Positions 34,423 through 44,360 of a stretch of DNA of 64,000 nucleotides are shown piece after piece. The translations under genes and the position numbers were made by a program. Source of the stretch: CAJCIS01 sp965276755 (GTDB lineage: Bacteria; Pseudomonadota; Alphaproteobacteria; Acetobacterales; Acetobacteraceae); the NCBI GenBank assembly GCA_965276755.1, contig OZ255625.1, forward strand, positions 1,984,001 to 2,048,000. The letters are read 5' to 3'. The first letter of the stretch is position 1. Each line of letters starts with the position of its first letter. A model generated the notes under the pieces. The model did no database searches. It was not told where the DNA came from and saw nothing but the letters and a program-made list of their open reading frames with translations.

Positions 34423-34448
34423 GACTATGCATCTACAGACTTTGAGTA
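34423..34448. promoter_or_regulatory. Candidate C-box operator
   Basis: GACTATGCATC (34423-34433) and GACTTTGAGTA (34438-34448) resemble the GACTNNNAGTC C-box half-palindromes and lie in the 73-bp gap between the divergent C and M genes. The first match is weak. Made by eye. Confidence 0.35.
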
Positions 34449-34473
34449 GCTATTCACCTAGGAGCCTGTTTGA

Positions 34474-35571
34474 ATGCCTCTCCCCGTCCTGCCGGCCAAG
34501 CCAGCCTACACGACTACCCATGGGGCTGCGTTCTGCGGGGATTCCTTAGACCTTTTGGCCAAGCTTCCGGACGAATCGGTCAACCTGGTCGTCACGTCTC
34601 CTCCGTTCGCCTTGCTCCGGGAGAAGGCTTACGGCAACCGCGACCAGGCCGAGTATCTGGACTGGTTGACCGCTTTTGCCCGACAGGTACATCGCGTACT
34701 GCGGAGCGACGGCAGCTTTGTGCTTGACCTCGGGGGTGCATACCAACGGGGTGTTCCCGCGCGAAGCCTTTACCCATTCCGAGTGCTACTACGCTTTTGC
34801 GATGAAGTCGGGTTCTTTCTCGCGGAAGAAGTATATTGGCACAATCCCGCAAAACTCCCATCCCCCATCGAATGGGTGAACAAGCGGAAGATCCGCATGA
34901 AGGACAGCGTTAATACTGTTTGGTGGTTTTCTAAAACAGAGTGGCCGAAAGCCGATGTGTCGAAGGTGCTCGCGCCTTACAGCGATCGAATGAAAAAACT
35001 CCTCGATGATCCGGATGCCTTCTACAAACCCAAGGTCCGGCCATCCGGGCATGATATTGGCAAGGGCTTTGCTACTGATAATGGTGGTGCGATTCCTTCC
35101 AACCTTTTGCAAATACCCAATACCGAAAGCAACGGCCTATACGTAGAAGCCTGTAAAACAGTAGGTGCAGATCGTCATCCCGCGCGGTTTCCTGCAAAAT
35201 TGCCAGAGTTTTTCATCCGGCTCCTAACTTCTCCAGGAGACTTGGTGATTGACATCTTCGCTGGCTCGAACACTACGGGCCAAGTTGCGGAGGCGGAAGA
35301 ACGCCGCTGGTTCTCGTTTGAGGTGCGGCCCGACTACGTTGCAGCCAGCGCTTTTCGGTTTTTGGACAAGCGCAACACCCGCTCTGAGTTGGAGGCTGTT
35401 CACGCAGCGATCCTTGCCGGCGAATCTGTTCACTTGCCAGATCGCATACCTCAGCCAGACATGCTTGCCACGAGAAAGCTTCCTAAAGAAAGCTTGGCTG
35501 AGGCCCCTCGCCGTCCGGGCGGCGGCGACGCGCCATCCTCTCTGCCTTTGGATCGAAACCTTCTCGCATGA
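34474..35571 (+). CDS. PvuII-like DNA (cytosine-N4)-methyltransferase
   Basis: 365 residues. Beta-class order: the catalytic TSPPF motif (residues 41-45) precedes the SAM-binding VIDIFAGSNTTGQVAE. FALLREKAYGNRDQAEYLDW and ADRHPARFPAKLPEFFIRLL fit M.PvuII-like N4-cytosine methylases. It is expected to protect CAGCTG sites from the adjacent nuclease. TAGGAG sits 9 bp before the ATG. It is divergent from C-R as in the PvuII system. The 3' end overlaps the convergent gene by 89 bp. Confidence 0.92.
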   Translation: MPLPVLPAKPAYTTTHGAAFCGDSLDLLAKLPDESVNLVVTSPPFALLREKAYGNRDQAEYLDWLTAFARQVHRVLRSDGSFVLDLGGAYQRGVPARSLYPFRVLLRFCDEVGFFLAEEVYWHNPAKLPSPIEWVNKRKIRMKDSVNTVWWFSKTEWPKADVSKVLAPYSDRMKKLLDDPDAFYKPKVRPSGHDIGKGFATDNGGAIPSNLLQIPNTESNGLYVEACKTVGADRHPARFPAKLPEFFIRLLTSPGDLVIDIFAGSNTTGQVAEAEERRWFSFEVRPDYVAASAFRFLDKRNTRSELEAVHAAILAGESVHLPDRIPQPDMLATRKLPKESLAEAPRRPGGGDAPSSLPLDRNLLA

Positions 35572-36196
35572 GCTGATCGTGAGCGTCTGCGAAAAGCTGA
35601 AGTTTGCTTTCAGCTTCAGCTTCCGATGCAATCACAAGCTCTGCAATTGGGATTAGGCGAAGAACGCGCTCGTCCCCATCGACATTTCGCATGTCAGCGA
35701 TCAGCAGGCCAACATCGGAGTAGCCCGCGCGCGCCGCCTGAAGCATGAAAAGCCGACCGAGTAGAGCAAGCTGCGCGGTCGTCGGAGCGGTTATACCCAT
35801 GCGCATCTGCATCCAGAACAGATAGGGCTTCTCATCTTCGACAATGAGCCGGTCAGCTCGTATGGGCACCGCGAGATCAGAACGGAAGTCGAGCTGCCAG
35901 CGTGGCGGGTCGTAACTAGCCCACTGTTTTTCACCTCCAAGACGCCACAGAGACCGAATGATTTGAGCATTCGGCTTCCGGCCGTTTGGCGGTCGCGTCA
36001 ACTCGCACTGGCGCAAAAGCATGTCGAGGTTGAGAGAGTGATCCAGCGCAAACGGAGCTGCGGCCCGAGCCGAGTCGTAGCTAAATGGACCTGCACCCTG
36101 GAGTAGGTAACGGCGGTACCGCCGCACTGTGTCGTCCAGGTTGATGCCCACGATCATGGGAAGGTCGTGGGCGGGAGGGACTCGGATTCGGGTCAT
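35483..36196 (-). CDS. Hypothetical protein downstream of the Panacea-like gene
   Basis: 237 residues, not recognised. Soluble and charged, with a central FRSDLAVPIRADRLIVEDEK / PYLFWMQMRMGI segment that could be a beta-sheet core. The Asp and Glu there raise a nuclease-like fold as a possibility, but no motif is convincing. It lies 67 bp downstream of the Panacea-like gene on the same strand, the position a cognate toxin could occupy, and its 3' end overlaps the methylase gene by 89 bp. Confidence 0.55.
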   Translation of the reverse strand: MTRIRVPPAHDLPMIVGINLDDTVRRYRRYLLQGAGPFSYDSARAAAPFALDHSLNLDMLLRQCELTRPPNGRKPNAQIIRSLWRLGGEKQWASYDPPRWQLDFRSDLAVPIRADRLIVEDEKPYLFWMQMRMGITAPTTAQLALLGRLFMLQAARAGYSDVGLLIADMRNVDGDERVLRLIPIAELVIASEAEAESKLQLFADAHDQLMREGFDPKAERMARRRRPDGEGPQPSFL

Positions 36197-36263
36197 GTGG
36201 TATTATACCCTGTTCGTGCCGATGTCGCCGAGTCGGCAATCTGTTTCGATGCACCTACAGCCA

Positions 36264-36767
36264 CTATGAGGATTTGTAGGCCCCTACCCCTCTGCGGAAG
36301 TGTGCCCGGATACTAGGGTTGGGAATCCGCATTCCGAGGGAGATTTTGCCTTTCGGAGCGTTCCAAACTCGGTCCCAAGGACCATCCCTTTCATGGGTCA
36401 TTTCCGATAGTTCGAAGGCATGTAGGGTGCCATATCCGCTGACTATCTCGCGCAGGAAGTCTAGCTGTTCGCTCTCAATCTCTTGTCGAACCACACTAAT
36501 ACGTCTTGTGACTAGATCGAATCTAGTGGCTCGGCAGGTGACCGGTGAGCTTCCTGAGATTTTCAGGGCCTCCCATACAAGACGCTGAACAGGCCCGTCT
36601 TTCCAGGCTTCGAACTCCTGTTCAATAAAAGGCGCATCGTACTGAGCAAGATGCCAGCCATGGGCATAGTACATGACCTTGTGGACGGCCATGTGTGTCA
36701 ACCTGAGTTTCAGCTGATCACCTAGGTCCAGGACCGCATTCGCTATGGCTCGGCAGTCGTAAGACAT
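36264..36767 (-). CDS. Panacea/SocA-like (DUF4065) antitoxin-type protein
   Basis: 167 residues. DUF4065 pattern: AIANAVLDLGDQLKLRLTHM, then AVHKVMYYAHGWHLAQYD, FIEQEFEAWKDGPVQRLVWE and LDFLREIVSGYGTLHAFELSE, then MTHERDGPWDRVWN. This domain occurs in SocA of Caulobacter and in antitoxins of many toxin-antitoxin pairs. The frame continues upstream without a stop into the relaxase-like stretch, so a fusion is possible; the ATG at 36767 is chosen because the domain starts there, although no strong ribosome site precedes it. Confidence 0.75.
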   Translation of the reverse strand: MSYDCRAIANAVLDLGDQLKLRLTHMAVHKVMYYAHGWHLAQYDAPFIEQEFEAWKDGPVQRLVWEALKISGSSPVTCRATRFDLVTRRISVVRQEIESEQLDFLREIVSGYGTLHAFELSEMTHERDGPWDRVWNAPKGKISLGMRIPNPSIRAHFRRGVGAYKSS

Positions 36768-37499
36768 GGCCCGCGTTCTAGGCTGCTGTCCTCCTTGGGT
36801 CGAGGCAGCAGCGCAGGTCATCTCCCGAGTCCCAGCCCGCGGTCCTGCCTTTGCCGCTCCCGGTCTGGCTCCGGCTCGGCCGGCAATCCGCGGCGCTCCC
36901 GTTCCTGGGCGCGCGCGCTGCCGCTCGGTCTCCTTCGCCTCCCGCTCAACCCGCTGGTCCCAAGCCGCGCTAAGCGCCATCCCCTCGCGCCCCTGCACGA
37001 AGCTGCGGGCCAGCGCGTCAAGCCCGGCTTGGTGCTCACGTCCAACACCGGGCACGGTCATGCTTCTGCCGCTGCTGGCGGCGCGCGACGCATCCCGCAT
37101 GCCCTCCTCGCCAAGCCGCTGGCTGGCGGCGGTCAGAAACCCGTCCAGCTCGTTGGCGACGCGCGGATCGGCCCGGCCGTCGCGCCATGCGGCGGATACC
37201 AGCTCCTCTTTCCGCCGCTGCCGGGCGTCATAGCGTTCGCCCTCGCGCGGTATCTCCACCGTCAGCCCGGCCATCTGCACGGCCTTGAGCGTGTCCAGCG
37301 CCGCCTTCGATAGCCCCGGCACCTCGACGGCATCTCGCGCCCGCTGCTGCTCTACCTCGCCCGTATGGTGCCGTACGGCGGCATCCCGGGCCGCCGCCTC
37401 GCGGTCCAGGCTGCCGCCGATCGCGGCGGCGGCGGACCTGGCGCGCGCCCGGTTGTCTTGCGCGGCGCGACCGGCAAGCCACCCCTCCCGGCCCTGCAA
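36768..37499 (-). pseudogene. Relaxase-like remnant (mobilisation protein C-terminal region)
   Basis: In frame with the Panacea-like gene. Arg/Ala-rich helical sequence with LDREAAARDAAVRHHTGEVE, AALDTLKAVQMAGLTVEIPR and VANELDGFLTAASQRLG, resembling the C-terminal tails of plasmid TraA/MobA-type relaxases in Acetobacteraceae. No catalytic relaxase domain (Tyr or His triad) is present and there is no clear start. Probably the leftover of a mobile element that brought the island. Could instead be part of a real fusion protein. Confidence 0.45.
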
Positions 37500-37738
37500 G
37501 TCGGCGCGCGAACGCGCGCCGCGAAGCTTTCTGCATTACTTACCGACGTCCACTACCGAGGAGGTTGTCACGCCGAGCCTATGTCTTCGATTGGCGCATA
37601 TCCGCAACGTCAGCGGCGCGACTAGCGTCAGCCGGACGGCGAGTGTCTACCCTATCATCCAACGTTTATGATGATGGCGCCGAGTTGAAAACTCCGCCGA
37701 ACGGGCGCGTTGTGAGCACCGTGCAGGAGGCGCCTTCC

Positions 37739-37867
37739 ATGGACGACAAGCCCACCAAGCAGGAGCAGCAGGAGCTCGATGAGGCGTTGGAGGATACCTT
37801 CCCCGCCAGCGACCCGCCGGCCAATTCAGGCAGCACCGGTCCAAGCGGCGACCAGAAACCAGCCTGA
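37739..37867 (+). CDS. Small conserved protein with FPASDPP motif
   Basis: 42 residues, acidic. MDDKPTKQEQQELDEALEDT followed by FPASDPPA is a recurring short protein type in Proteobacteria. An AGGAGG ribosome site lies 8 bp before the ATG, the best in this region, supporting translation. Function unknown. Followed at once by an inverted pair of family-B repeats. Confidence 0.7.
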   Translation: MDDKPTKQEQQELDEALEDTFPASDPPANSGSTGPSGDQKPA

Positions 37868-37871
37868 AGAG

Positions 37872-37980
37872 AAGACTGGGTGGACCGAGCCGGTCCCCCC
37901 AGACCCCCCGTCGATCGTAAGGCCCCAACCTAAATAAATGCTGGGGGGTCCGGGGGGAATGGCTTCATTCCACCCGGCTT
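37872..37980. repeat. Inverted pair of diverged family B repeats
   Basis: A reverse copy (37872-37912, core GGACCGAGCCGGTCC) and a forward copy (37938-37980, GGAATGGCTTCATTCC). The core bases differ from the usual GGCACA but the pairing is kept, which suggests compensatory change preserving a hairpin. Confidence 0.75.
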
Positions 37981-38049
37981 TTACCCTCCCCTGGCGCTCC
38001 CCGTCCCCCACCTATATCTGCACCTCCAGCCCACCATGGAGACAGACCA

Positions 38050-39828
<1,779 letters not shown>

Positions 39829-39830
39829 GG

Positions 39831-39965
39831 AGGAAGGTTCTTCTTTTTTGAAAAAAAGAAGCAAAAAACTTTTGCCAGTTTAGATCACGTAGTTTGTTTG
39901 CTATTTCGTGAACTAACAGACAAAAGTCTTTTTGCTTCTTTTTCTTCAGAAAAAGAAGACTCTTC
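39831..39965. repeat. Inverted pair of family A repeats
   Basis: One copy right after the acyl-CoA dehydrogenase stop (39831-39874) and one inverted just after the P450 stop (39921-39965). Each has its GGAAG-type end next to its gene and its AAAACTTTTG end pointing inward. Bidirectional termination is likely. Confidence 0.85.
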
Positions 39966-41249
39966 CTATCCTTGCCTTACCTGATCAGGCGCAATGCGCA
40001 CCATCAGCGTCTCATACCCCTTCACGAACGCCGAGAACACGCGCCGCGGCTCTTCCACCACCTCGATGCGCCCGAACCGCTTGAGTATTTCCTCCCACAC
40101 GATGCGCAATTGCATATCGGCCAGGCGCTCGCCCAGGCAGCGATGCAGGCCGAAACCAAACGACAGATGCCGGCCCGAGCGTGGACGGTCAATGATCAGC
40201 CGGTCGGCGTCCGCAATCACCTCCTCGTCACGGTTGCCCGAGACGTACCACATGACGACGCGATCGCCTTCGCGTATCTGCTTGCCCTCGAAAACGATAT
40301 CGCGCGTGGCGGTGCGTCGCATGTGGGCCAGCGGCGTCTGCCAGCGGATGATCTCCGGCACCATGTTGGGGATCAGACCGGGATTGTCGAGCAGCTTGGT
40401 GTATTGCTCGGGAAACTTGTTCAGCGCGTAGAGACCGCCGGTAATCGAGTTGCGCGTGGTATCGTTGCCGCCCACGATCAGCAGCAGCAGATTGCCGAGA
40501 TACTCCATCGGGTTCTGGTGACGCGTGGCGTCAGCATGCGCCATCATCGAAATCAGGTCGCCGCGCGGCGGCGCATTCACCCGTTCGTTCCACAGCCCCG
40601 TAAAATACTGCAGGCATTCGAGCAAAACGATCTTGCGCTCGTCATCGTCGGCGATAATCCCGCCACCCGGCGTGGCCGTGGCCACGTCGGACCAGCGTGT
40701 CAACAGGCGGCGATCCTTCCACGGAAAATCAAACAGCGTGGCGAGCATCTGCGTGGTCAGCTCGATCGACACCCGATCCACCCAATTGAAGATCTCCCCA
40801 ACCGGCAGATTGTCCAGGATGCCCGCGGCGCGTTCGCGGATCAGCACTTCGAGGCGCGCGAGACTCGGCGTACTGACGATGGGCTGCACCGCGGCACGCT
40901 GGTGGTCATGGATCGGCGGGTCCATGGCAATGAACATGGGCAGGACGAAATCCGCCAGCCCGTCGCGCAGCGTAATGCCGCCACGCAGGACGTCGGACGA
41001 AAAGACCTCGTGGTTGGCTTCTATCTGCGTGATGTGGCGGAACTTGGTAATCGACCAGTACGGCCCCCATTCATTGGTCGTGCAGTAATGCACCGGCGCC
41101 TCTCGCCGCAGCCGCTCGAAATAGGGCCAGTGCGCGTCATGCAGGAACAGCGTGGGGTCGCCCGGGTTCATGAGCTCGAGCGGCATGGTCCATGGATCGT
41201 TGCCAAGCGGATCGATCTGCGCGGAGGCGGCGGTGATCATCTGGTCCAT
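39966..41249 (-). CDS. Cytochrome P450, CYP153-like
   Basis: 427 residues, soluble class I P450. I-helix GGNDTTRNSITGG, K-helix EIIR, and heme loop FGFGLHRCLGERLA with the Cys ligand. HMRRTATRDIVFEGKQI, MWYVSGNRDEEVI and the end AFVKGYETLMVRI recall CYP153 alkane/fatty-acid terminal hydroxylases. Ferredoxin and reductase partners are not nearby. The ATG at 41249 has GAGGAAG upstream, better than the codon 10 residues earlier. Confidence 0.88.
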   Translation of the reverse strand: MDQMITAASAQIDPLGNDPWTMPLELMNPGDPTLFLHDAHWPYFERLRREAPVHYCTTNEWGPYWSITKFRHITQIEANHEVFSSDVLRGGITLRDGLADFVLPMFIAMDPPIHDHQRAAVQPIVSTPSLARLEVLIRERAAGILDNLPVGEIFNWVDRVSIELTTQMLATLFDFPWKDRRLLTRWSDVATATPGGGIIADDDERKIVLLECLQYFTGLWNERVNAPPRGDLISMMAHADATRHQNPMEYLGNLLLLIVGGNDTTRNSITGGLYALNKFPEQYTKLLDNPGLIPNMVPEIIRWQTPLAHMRRTATRDIVFEGKQIREGDRVVMWYVSGNRDEEVIADADRLIIDRPRSGRHLSFGFGLHRCLGERLADMQLRIVWEEILKRFGRIEVVEEPRRVFSAFVKGYETLMVRIAPDQVRQG

Positions 41250-41344
41250 CGACGGTCTTCCTCGGTGCCTGCCCAGCAAGGGCCTTTGTGATTGGACGTC
41301 AGGCTATCATGGCGCGCGTCCAAGTAAATGCCGTTAATGTAGGC

Positions 41345-41800
41345 CTAGGGCCTGCCGGCGCGATGATACGGATGGCCCGAGGCAATGCACTGGGCGCGGA
41401 AAAGCTGCTCGGCCAGCATCACGCGCACCAGCCTATGCGGCCAGGTCATGACGCCCAGCGAGAGCACGTGCGCGGCGCGGGTGATTACGTCGCGGGACAA
41501 GCCTTCGGCCCCCCCGATGACAAAGGCTGGCTTGCGTCCACTGTCCGCCCAACTCTGCAGGAGAGCGGCAAAGCCCTCGCTGGTGATCGTCTTACCCCCA
41601 CTGTCCAGCGCGACCAGAACATCGCGCGGGCCGATGGCGGCCAGCAGCGCCTCGCCTTCCTGTTTGCGGATTTCACCAGGGCTGCCAAGGGCTGGCGCGA
41701 TTTCACGCACTTCCAAAGCAGGGCGCAGGCGGGACGAGAATTCGGCACATAAATCGGCTTCCGGGCCGTGGCCCATTCGGCCTATCGCGATCAGTCGCAA
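41345..41800 (-). CDS. rlmH: 23S rRNA (pseudouridine1915-N3)-methyltransferase
   Basis: 151 residues, family length. SPOUT fold with FVIGGAEGLS (knotted SAM site) and the C-terminal MTWPHRLVRVMLAEQLFRA followed by SGHPYHR. Start is TTG at 41800. It lies downstream of rsfS and nadD, a common grouping; a family-B repeat separates it from rsfS. Confidence 0.94.
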   Translation of the reverse strand: MRLIAIGRMGHGPEADLCAEFSSRLRPALEVREIAPALGSPGEIRKQEGEALLAAIGPRDVLVALDSGGKTITSEGFAALLQSWADSGRKPAFVIGGAEGLSRDVITRAAHVLSLGVMTWPHRLVRVMLAEQLFRAQCIASGHPYHRAGRP

Positions 41801-41809
41801 GGCCGCGTT

Positions 41810-41852
41810 TAAGGCTGGGGGAGATGTGCCATCCCCCCCAGACCCCCCGTCT
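41810..41852. repeat. Family B repeat between rsfS and rlmH
   Basis: AAGGCTGGGGGAGATGTGCC, AT, C-run, AGACCCCCCGTC. Occupies nearly the whole gap of the two minus-strand genes, so it could attenuate rlmH transcription. Confidence 0.85.
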
Positions 41853-41857
41853 TCAGT

Positions 41858-42514
41858 TTAGACAGCTTGGGCGGCGGTTTCGTCGAACTCCGTCCCCCAC
41901 ATCTTCTCCAGCCCATACAGCGCACGCGCATCGGGCTTGAACAGATGCACGATGATGTCGCCGGCGTCGATCAGCACCCAGTCGCTGCCGCCCGCACCCT
42001 CTATCTGGATGCGCTTGACGCCAGCCTCGTGCAGCTTCTTCTCCAAATGCGTGGCCATCGCCGTGATCTGCCTGTCAGCCAGACCCGTCGCAATCACCAT
42101 GCGATCGGCAAAGGCCGCGCGTCCGGCCAAGTCCAGGCTCACCACATCCTCGGCCTTGTCATCCTCAAGGCTGCCAAAAATCAGCGCCTGCAATTCGTCC
42201 AGTTTCTCCGCCGGCGCCGGCGCCTCGCGCTTGCCGCGCGGCCCCGCCGCGGCCGCCTTCTTGCGCGGCGAGCCCGGCGACTTGGCAGCTCCTGCCAATG
42301 CCGCGGGCGGCGCAGGCACGCGGCGCTTGGGCGCGGGAGCGGCGGGCGATCCTGGCGGCGGGGCAGTGGGCTTGCGGGCTATGGGTGCTCTCCAATGATT
42401 GTGCGGCGTCTTATATCGGTTGCCGAGGCCGCATTCTGCCGCGCCTGCAAAAACACCCACGCGGGCGCGCCGGCGTGCCCCAGACCCGGCGATCGGTGCG
42501 CCGGCACACGCCAT
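41858..42514 (-). CDS. rsfS: Ribosomal silencing factor RsfS
   Basis: Up to 218 residues; the conserved RsfS domain is the last 115 (LDELQALIFGSLEDDKAEDV, MVIATGLADRQITAMATHLE, DWVLIDAGDIIVHLF). It binds uL14 and blocks subunit joining in starvation. The region before the core is Ala/Pro/Lys-rich. The start is unclear: the only ATG is at 42514, overlapping nadD by 136 bp; otherwise a TTG about 65-70 codons into this frame is possible. Cotranscribed with nadD. Confidence 0.9.
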   Translation of the reverse strand: MACAGAPIAGSGARRRARVGVFAGAAECGLGNRYKTPHNHWRAPIARKPTAPPPGSPAAPAPKRRVPAPPAALAGAAKSPGSPRKKAAAAGPRGKREAPAPAEKLDELQALIFGSLEDDKAEDVVSLDLAGRAAFADRMVIATGLADRQITAMATHLEKKLHEAGVKRIQIEGAGGSDWVLIDAGDIIVHLFKPDARALYGLEKMWGTEFDETAAQAV

Positions 42515-42957
42515 CGGGCTAACCGTCGCGCCGCCTGCCCGGCAAGGGCGCCATTATTGTAGGTGGGGCGCGGCATAACGGCAAATGGGCAGGCGCGCGC
42601 CAAATTCATCCAGTTCCGCCAGTGCGGCAGCTGGCTCAAATTATCCGCACCCATCAGCCAGATAAACGTCGCGCGCCGAAAGCGCCGGCGCAACGCGGCC
42701 AGCGTGTCGACCGCAAAACGCGTGTGCAGGTGCCGCTCAATATCGGTCGCCACGATCCGCCTGCCATCGGCCAGTTGCACAGCCCCGGCCAAACGCGCCG
42801 CCAGCGAGGCCATGCCAGCCGCCGGCTTGAGCGGATTGCCCGGCGAGACCAGCAGCCAGACCTGGTCCAGCCGCAACCGCGCCAGCGCCAGACGCGCCAA
42901 ATGCAGATGCCCCTCATGCGCCGGATTGAAGCTGCCGCCGAGCAGGCCGATGCGCAT
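42379..42957 (-). CDS. nadD: Nicotinate-nucleotide adenylyltransferase
   Basis: 192 residues. LLGGSFNPAHEGHLHLARLA contains the H-x-G-H nucleotidyltransferase motif; FIWLMGADNLSQL and the C-terminal SATDIRRR (ISSTxIR type) complete the set. It converts NaMN to deamido-NAD. The ATG at 42957 begins the family similarity; it is 63 bp from the divergent sulfotransferase-like gene and overlaps rsfS. Confidence 0.94.
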   Translation of the reverse strand: MRIGLLGGSFNPAHEGHLHLARLALARLRLDQVWLLVSPGNPLKPAAGMASLAARLAGAVQLADGRRIVATDIERHLHTRFAVDTLAALRRRFRRATFIWLMGADNLSQLPHWRNWMNLARACPFAVMPRPTYNNGALAGQAARRLARWRVPAHRSPGLGHAGAPAWVFLQARQNAASATDIRRRTIIGEHP

Positions 42958-43020
42958 CACCCGCCCATCGCCAAAACGGGGCAATTTGGCGCCCGCATCG
43001 CGCGCGAATATCCTGCGGCC

Positions 43021-44328
43021 ATGAAGCGGCATCTGACCCTGCATATCGGCCTGTCCAAGACCGGCTCGTCCTCTATCCAGCGCGTGCTCGCCGCACAGCG
43101 CCCGGCTTTGGAAAAGGCCGGTATTTATTATCCCCGCAGCCCGGGCTGGGCCAATCACGCGCTGCTGCCCGCCAGCCTGGTCCGCGACCCCGCCATCCTG
43201 TGGGGCTTTCACCCAGGCACCTGGGAAGGCATGTCCCAGGCCGCGCGCCTGGCCCGCTTTGCGCGCGAATGGGACGCCGAAATGGCCGCCCTACCCGACT
43301 GGGCCACTGCCTGCGTGATCTCCGCCGAGCAGATCGGCGGCCTGTTGCGCCACGATGACGAAGTCCATCGCCTGGCCGATCTGCTGGCGGCCCATTTCAC
43401 GACCGTGCGCGTGATCGTCTATCTCCGCCGCCAGGACAGCCACCTCGCCAGCGCCTACAGCCAATGGCTGCGCGGCGGCATCCTGGCCGAGCCACGCCTG
43501 CCCGAGGCGGGCCCCGAGGCGCATTTCGAGTACGATTACGGCGCCATGCTGGACATGTATGCAAGGGCCTTCGGCGAGGCTGCCATCCGCCCGCGCATCT
43601 TCGCGCGCAATAAGCTGGTCGGCGGCGATGTCGTGACAGACTTCATGGCGGCCGCCGGCTTTAGCATCGCGATCTCGCCGGAGGCGCCGCAGAAGAACGC
43701 CAATGCCGGCATCGCTGAGGAAGCCCAGGCCTTGATGCTCCTGGCCGGCAGACGCATGGCGGATGCGGCCGGCGATGAGAGTTGGCGCGACCAGCCCGTC
43801 TGGCGCCGCTTTGCGGAATCCGTCGGCGAAGCCTTTCCCGGCCGCGGCTGGCGCCCGACCCAGGCCGAAGCGCGCGCCTTTCTCGCGCGCTTTGCACAGA
43901 CCAACGAGCACGCCCGCGCCCGCTTCTTCCCCGGTCAGGCCAGCCTGTTCGACATGGATCTATCCGACCTGCCCACTAAGCCCGAGCACGCCGACCCCGG
44001 CCGCCTGCTGGACACGGCACTCGATCTGGCCATGCACGAGATGGCCCGTAGCGCGCGGCGCGAGGCCGAGGCGGCACTGGCCCAGTTCCGCCTGCTGCGC
44101 CGCCTGGCCGATCGGGCAGGCATGCGCAAATGCCTCGGCCGCGCAGTCAAATACGCGCCCGACAATATGGAGGCGCGCCTCGGCCTGGCCGACTGGTTCC
44201 TTGATGAAGGCGACCTGGCGCCTGTCGCGGAGCACCTGGACGCCGCTTCCCGCATTTCGCCCGACGATATGCGCGTGCAGAACAAGCGGCGGCGCCTCGC
44301 GCGCCTGCTGGCCAAGTCAGGGGCCTGA
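43021..44328 (+). CDS. Sulfotransferase-like protein with TPR-like C-terminus
   Basis: 435 residues. The N-terminal P-loop LTLHIGLSKTGSSSIQRVLA is the PAPS-binding type loop of sulfotransferase-fold proteins that often sit in surface-polysaccharide loci. VRVIVYLRRQDSHLASAYSQ fits the 3'-phosphate-binding segment. The last 90 residues form TPR-like helices (MRKCLGRAVKYAPDNMEARLGLADWFLDEGDLAPVAEHL is too long to be a motif but shows the pattern). Acceptor unknown. Stop is followed by an interrupted family-B repeat. Confidence 0.78.
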   Translation: MKRHLTLHIGLSKTGSSSIQRVLAAQRPALEKAGIYYPRSPGWANHALLPASLVRDPAILWGFHPGTWEGMSQAARLARFAREWDAEMAALPDWATACVISAEQIGGLLRHDDEVHRLADLLAAHFTTVRVIVYLRRQDSHLASAYSQWLRGGILAEPRLPEAGPEAHFEYDYGAMLDMYARAFGEAAIRPRIFARNKLVGGDVVTDFMAAAGFSIAISPEAPQKNANAGIAEEAQALMLLAGRRMADAAGDESWRDQPVWRRFAESVGEAFPGRGWRPTQAEARAFLARFAQTNEHARARFFPGQASLFDMDLSDLPTKPEHADPGRLLDTALDLAMHEMARSARREAEAALAQFRLLRRLADRAGMRKCLGRAVKYAPDNMEARLGLADWFLDEGDLAPVAEHLDAASRISPDDMRVQNKRRRLARLLAKSGA

Positions 44329-44332
44329 AAAT

Positions 44333-44360
44333 CGACGGGGGGTCTGGGGGGGGATGGCAC
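44333..44360. repeat. Left half of a family B repeat split by the IS element
   Basis: GACGGGGGGTCTGGGGGGGG, ATGGCAC stops at 44360. The matching right half, CACATCTCCCCCAGC, resumes at about 45684 after the IS. Joined, they give a standard family-B palindrome, so the insertion hit the hairpin loop. Confidence 0.8.

Noticed and set aside
36264..37499. One 411-residue protein with relaxase-like and Panacea halves
   Set aside because: Kept as two entries because the Panacea domain begins exactly at an internal ATG and the first half lacks a catalytic domain; fusion is not excluded.
39831..39965. Repeat pairs as a short CRISPR array or phage attachment site
   Set aside because: Copies are inverted, not direct, lack spacers, and the same sequence occurs at many gene borders.
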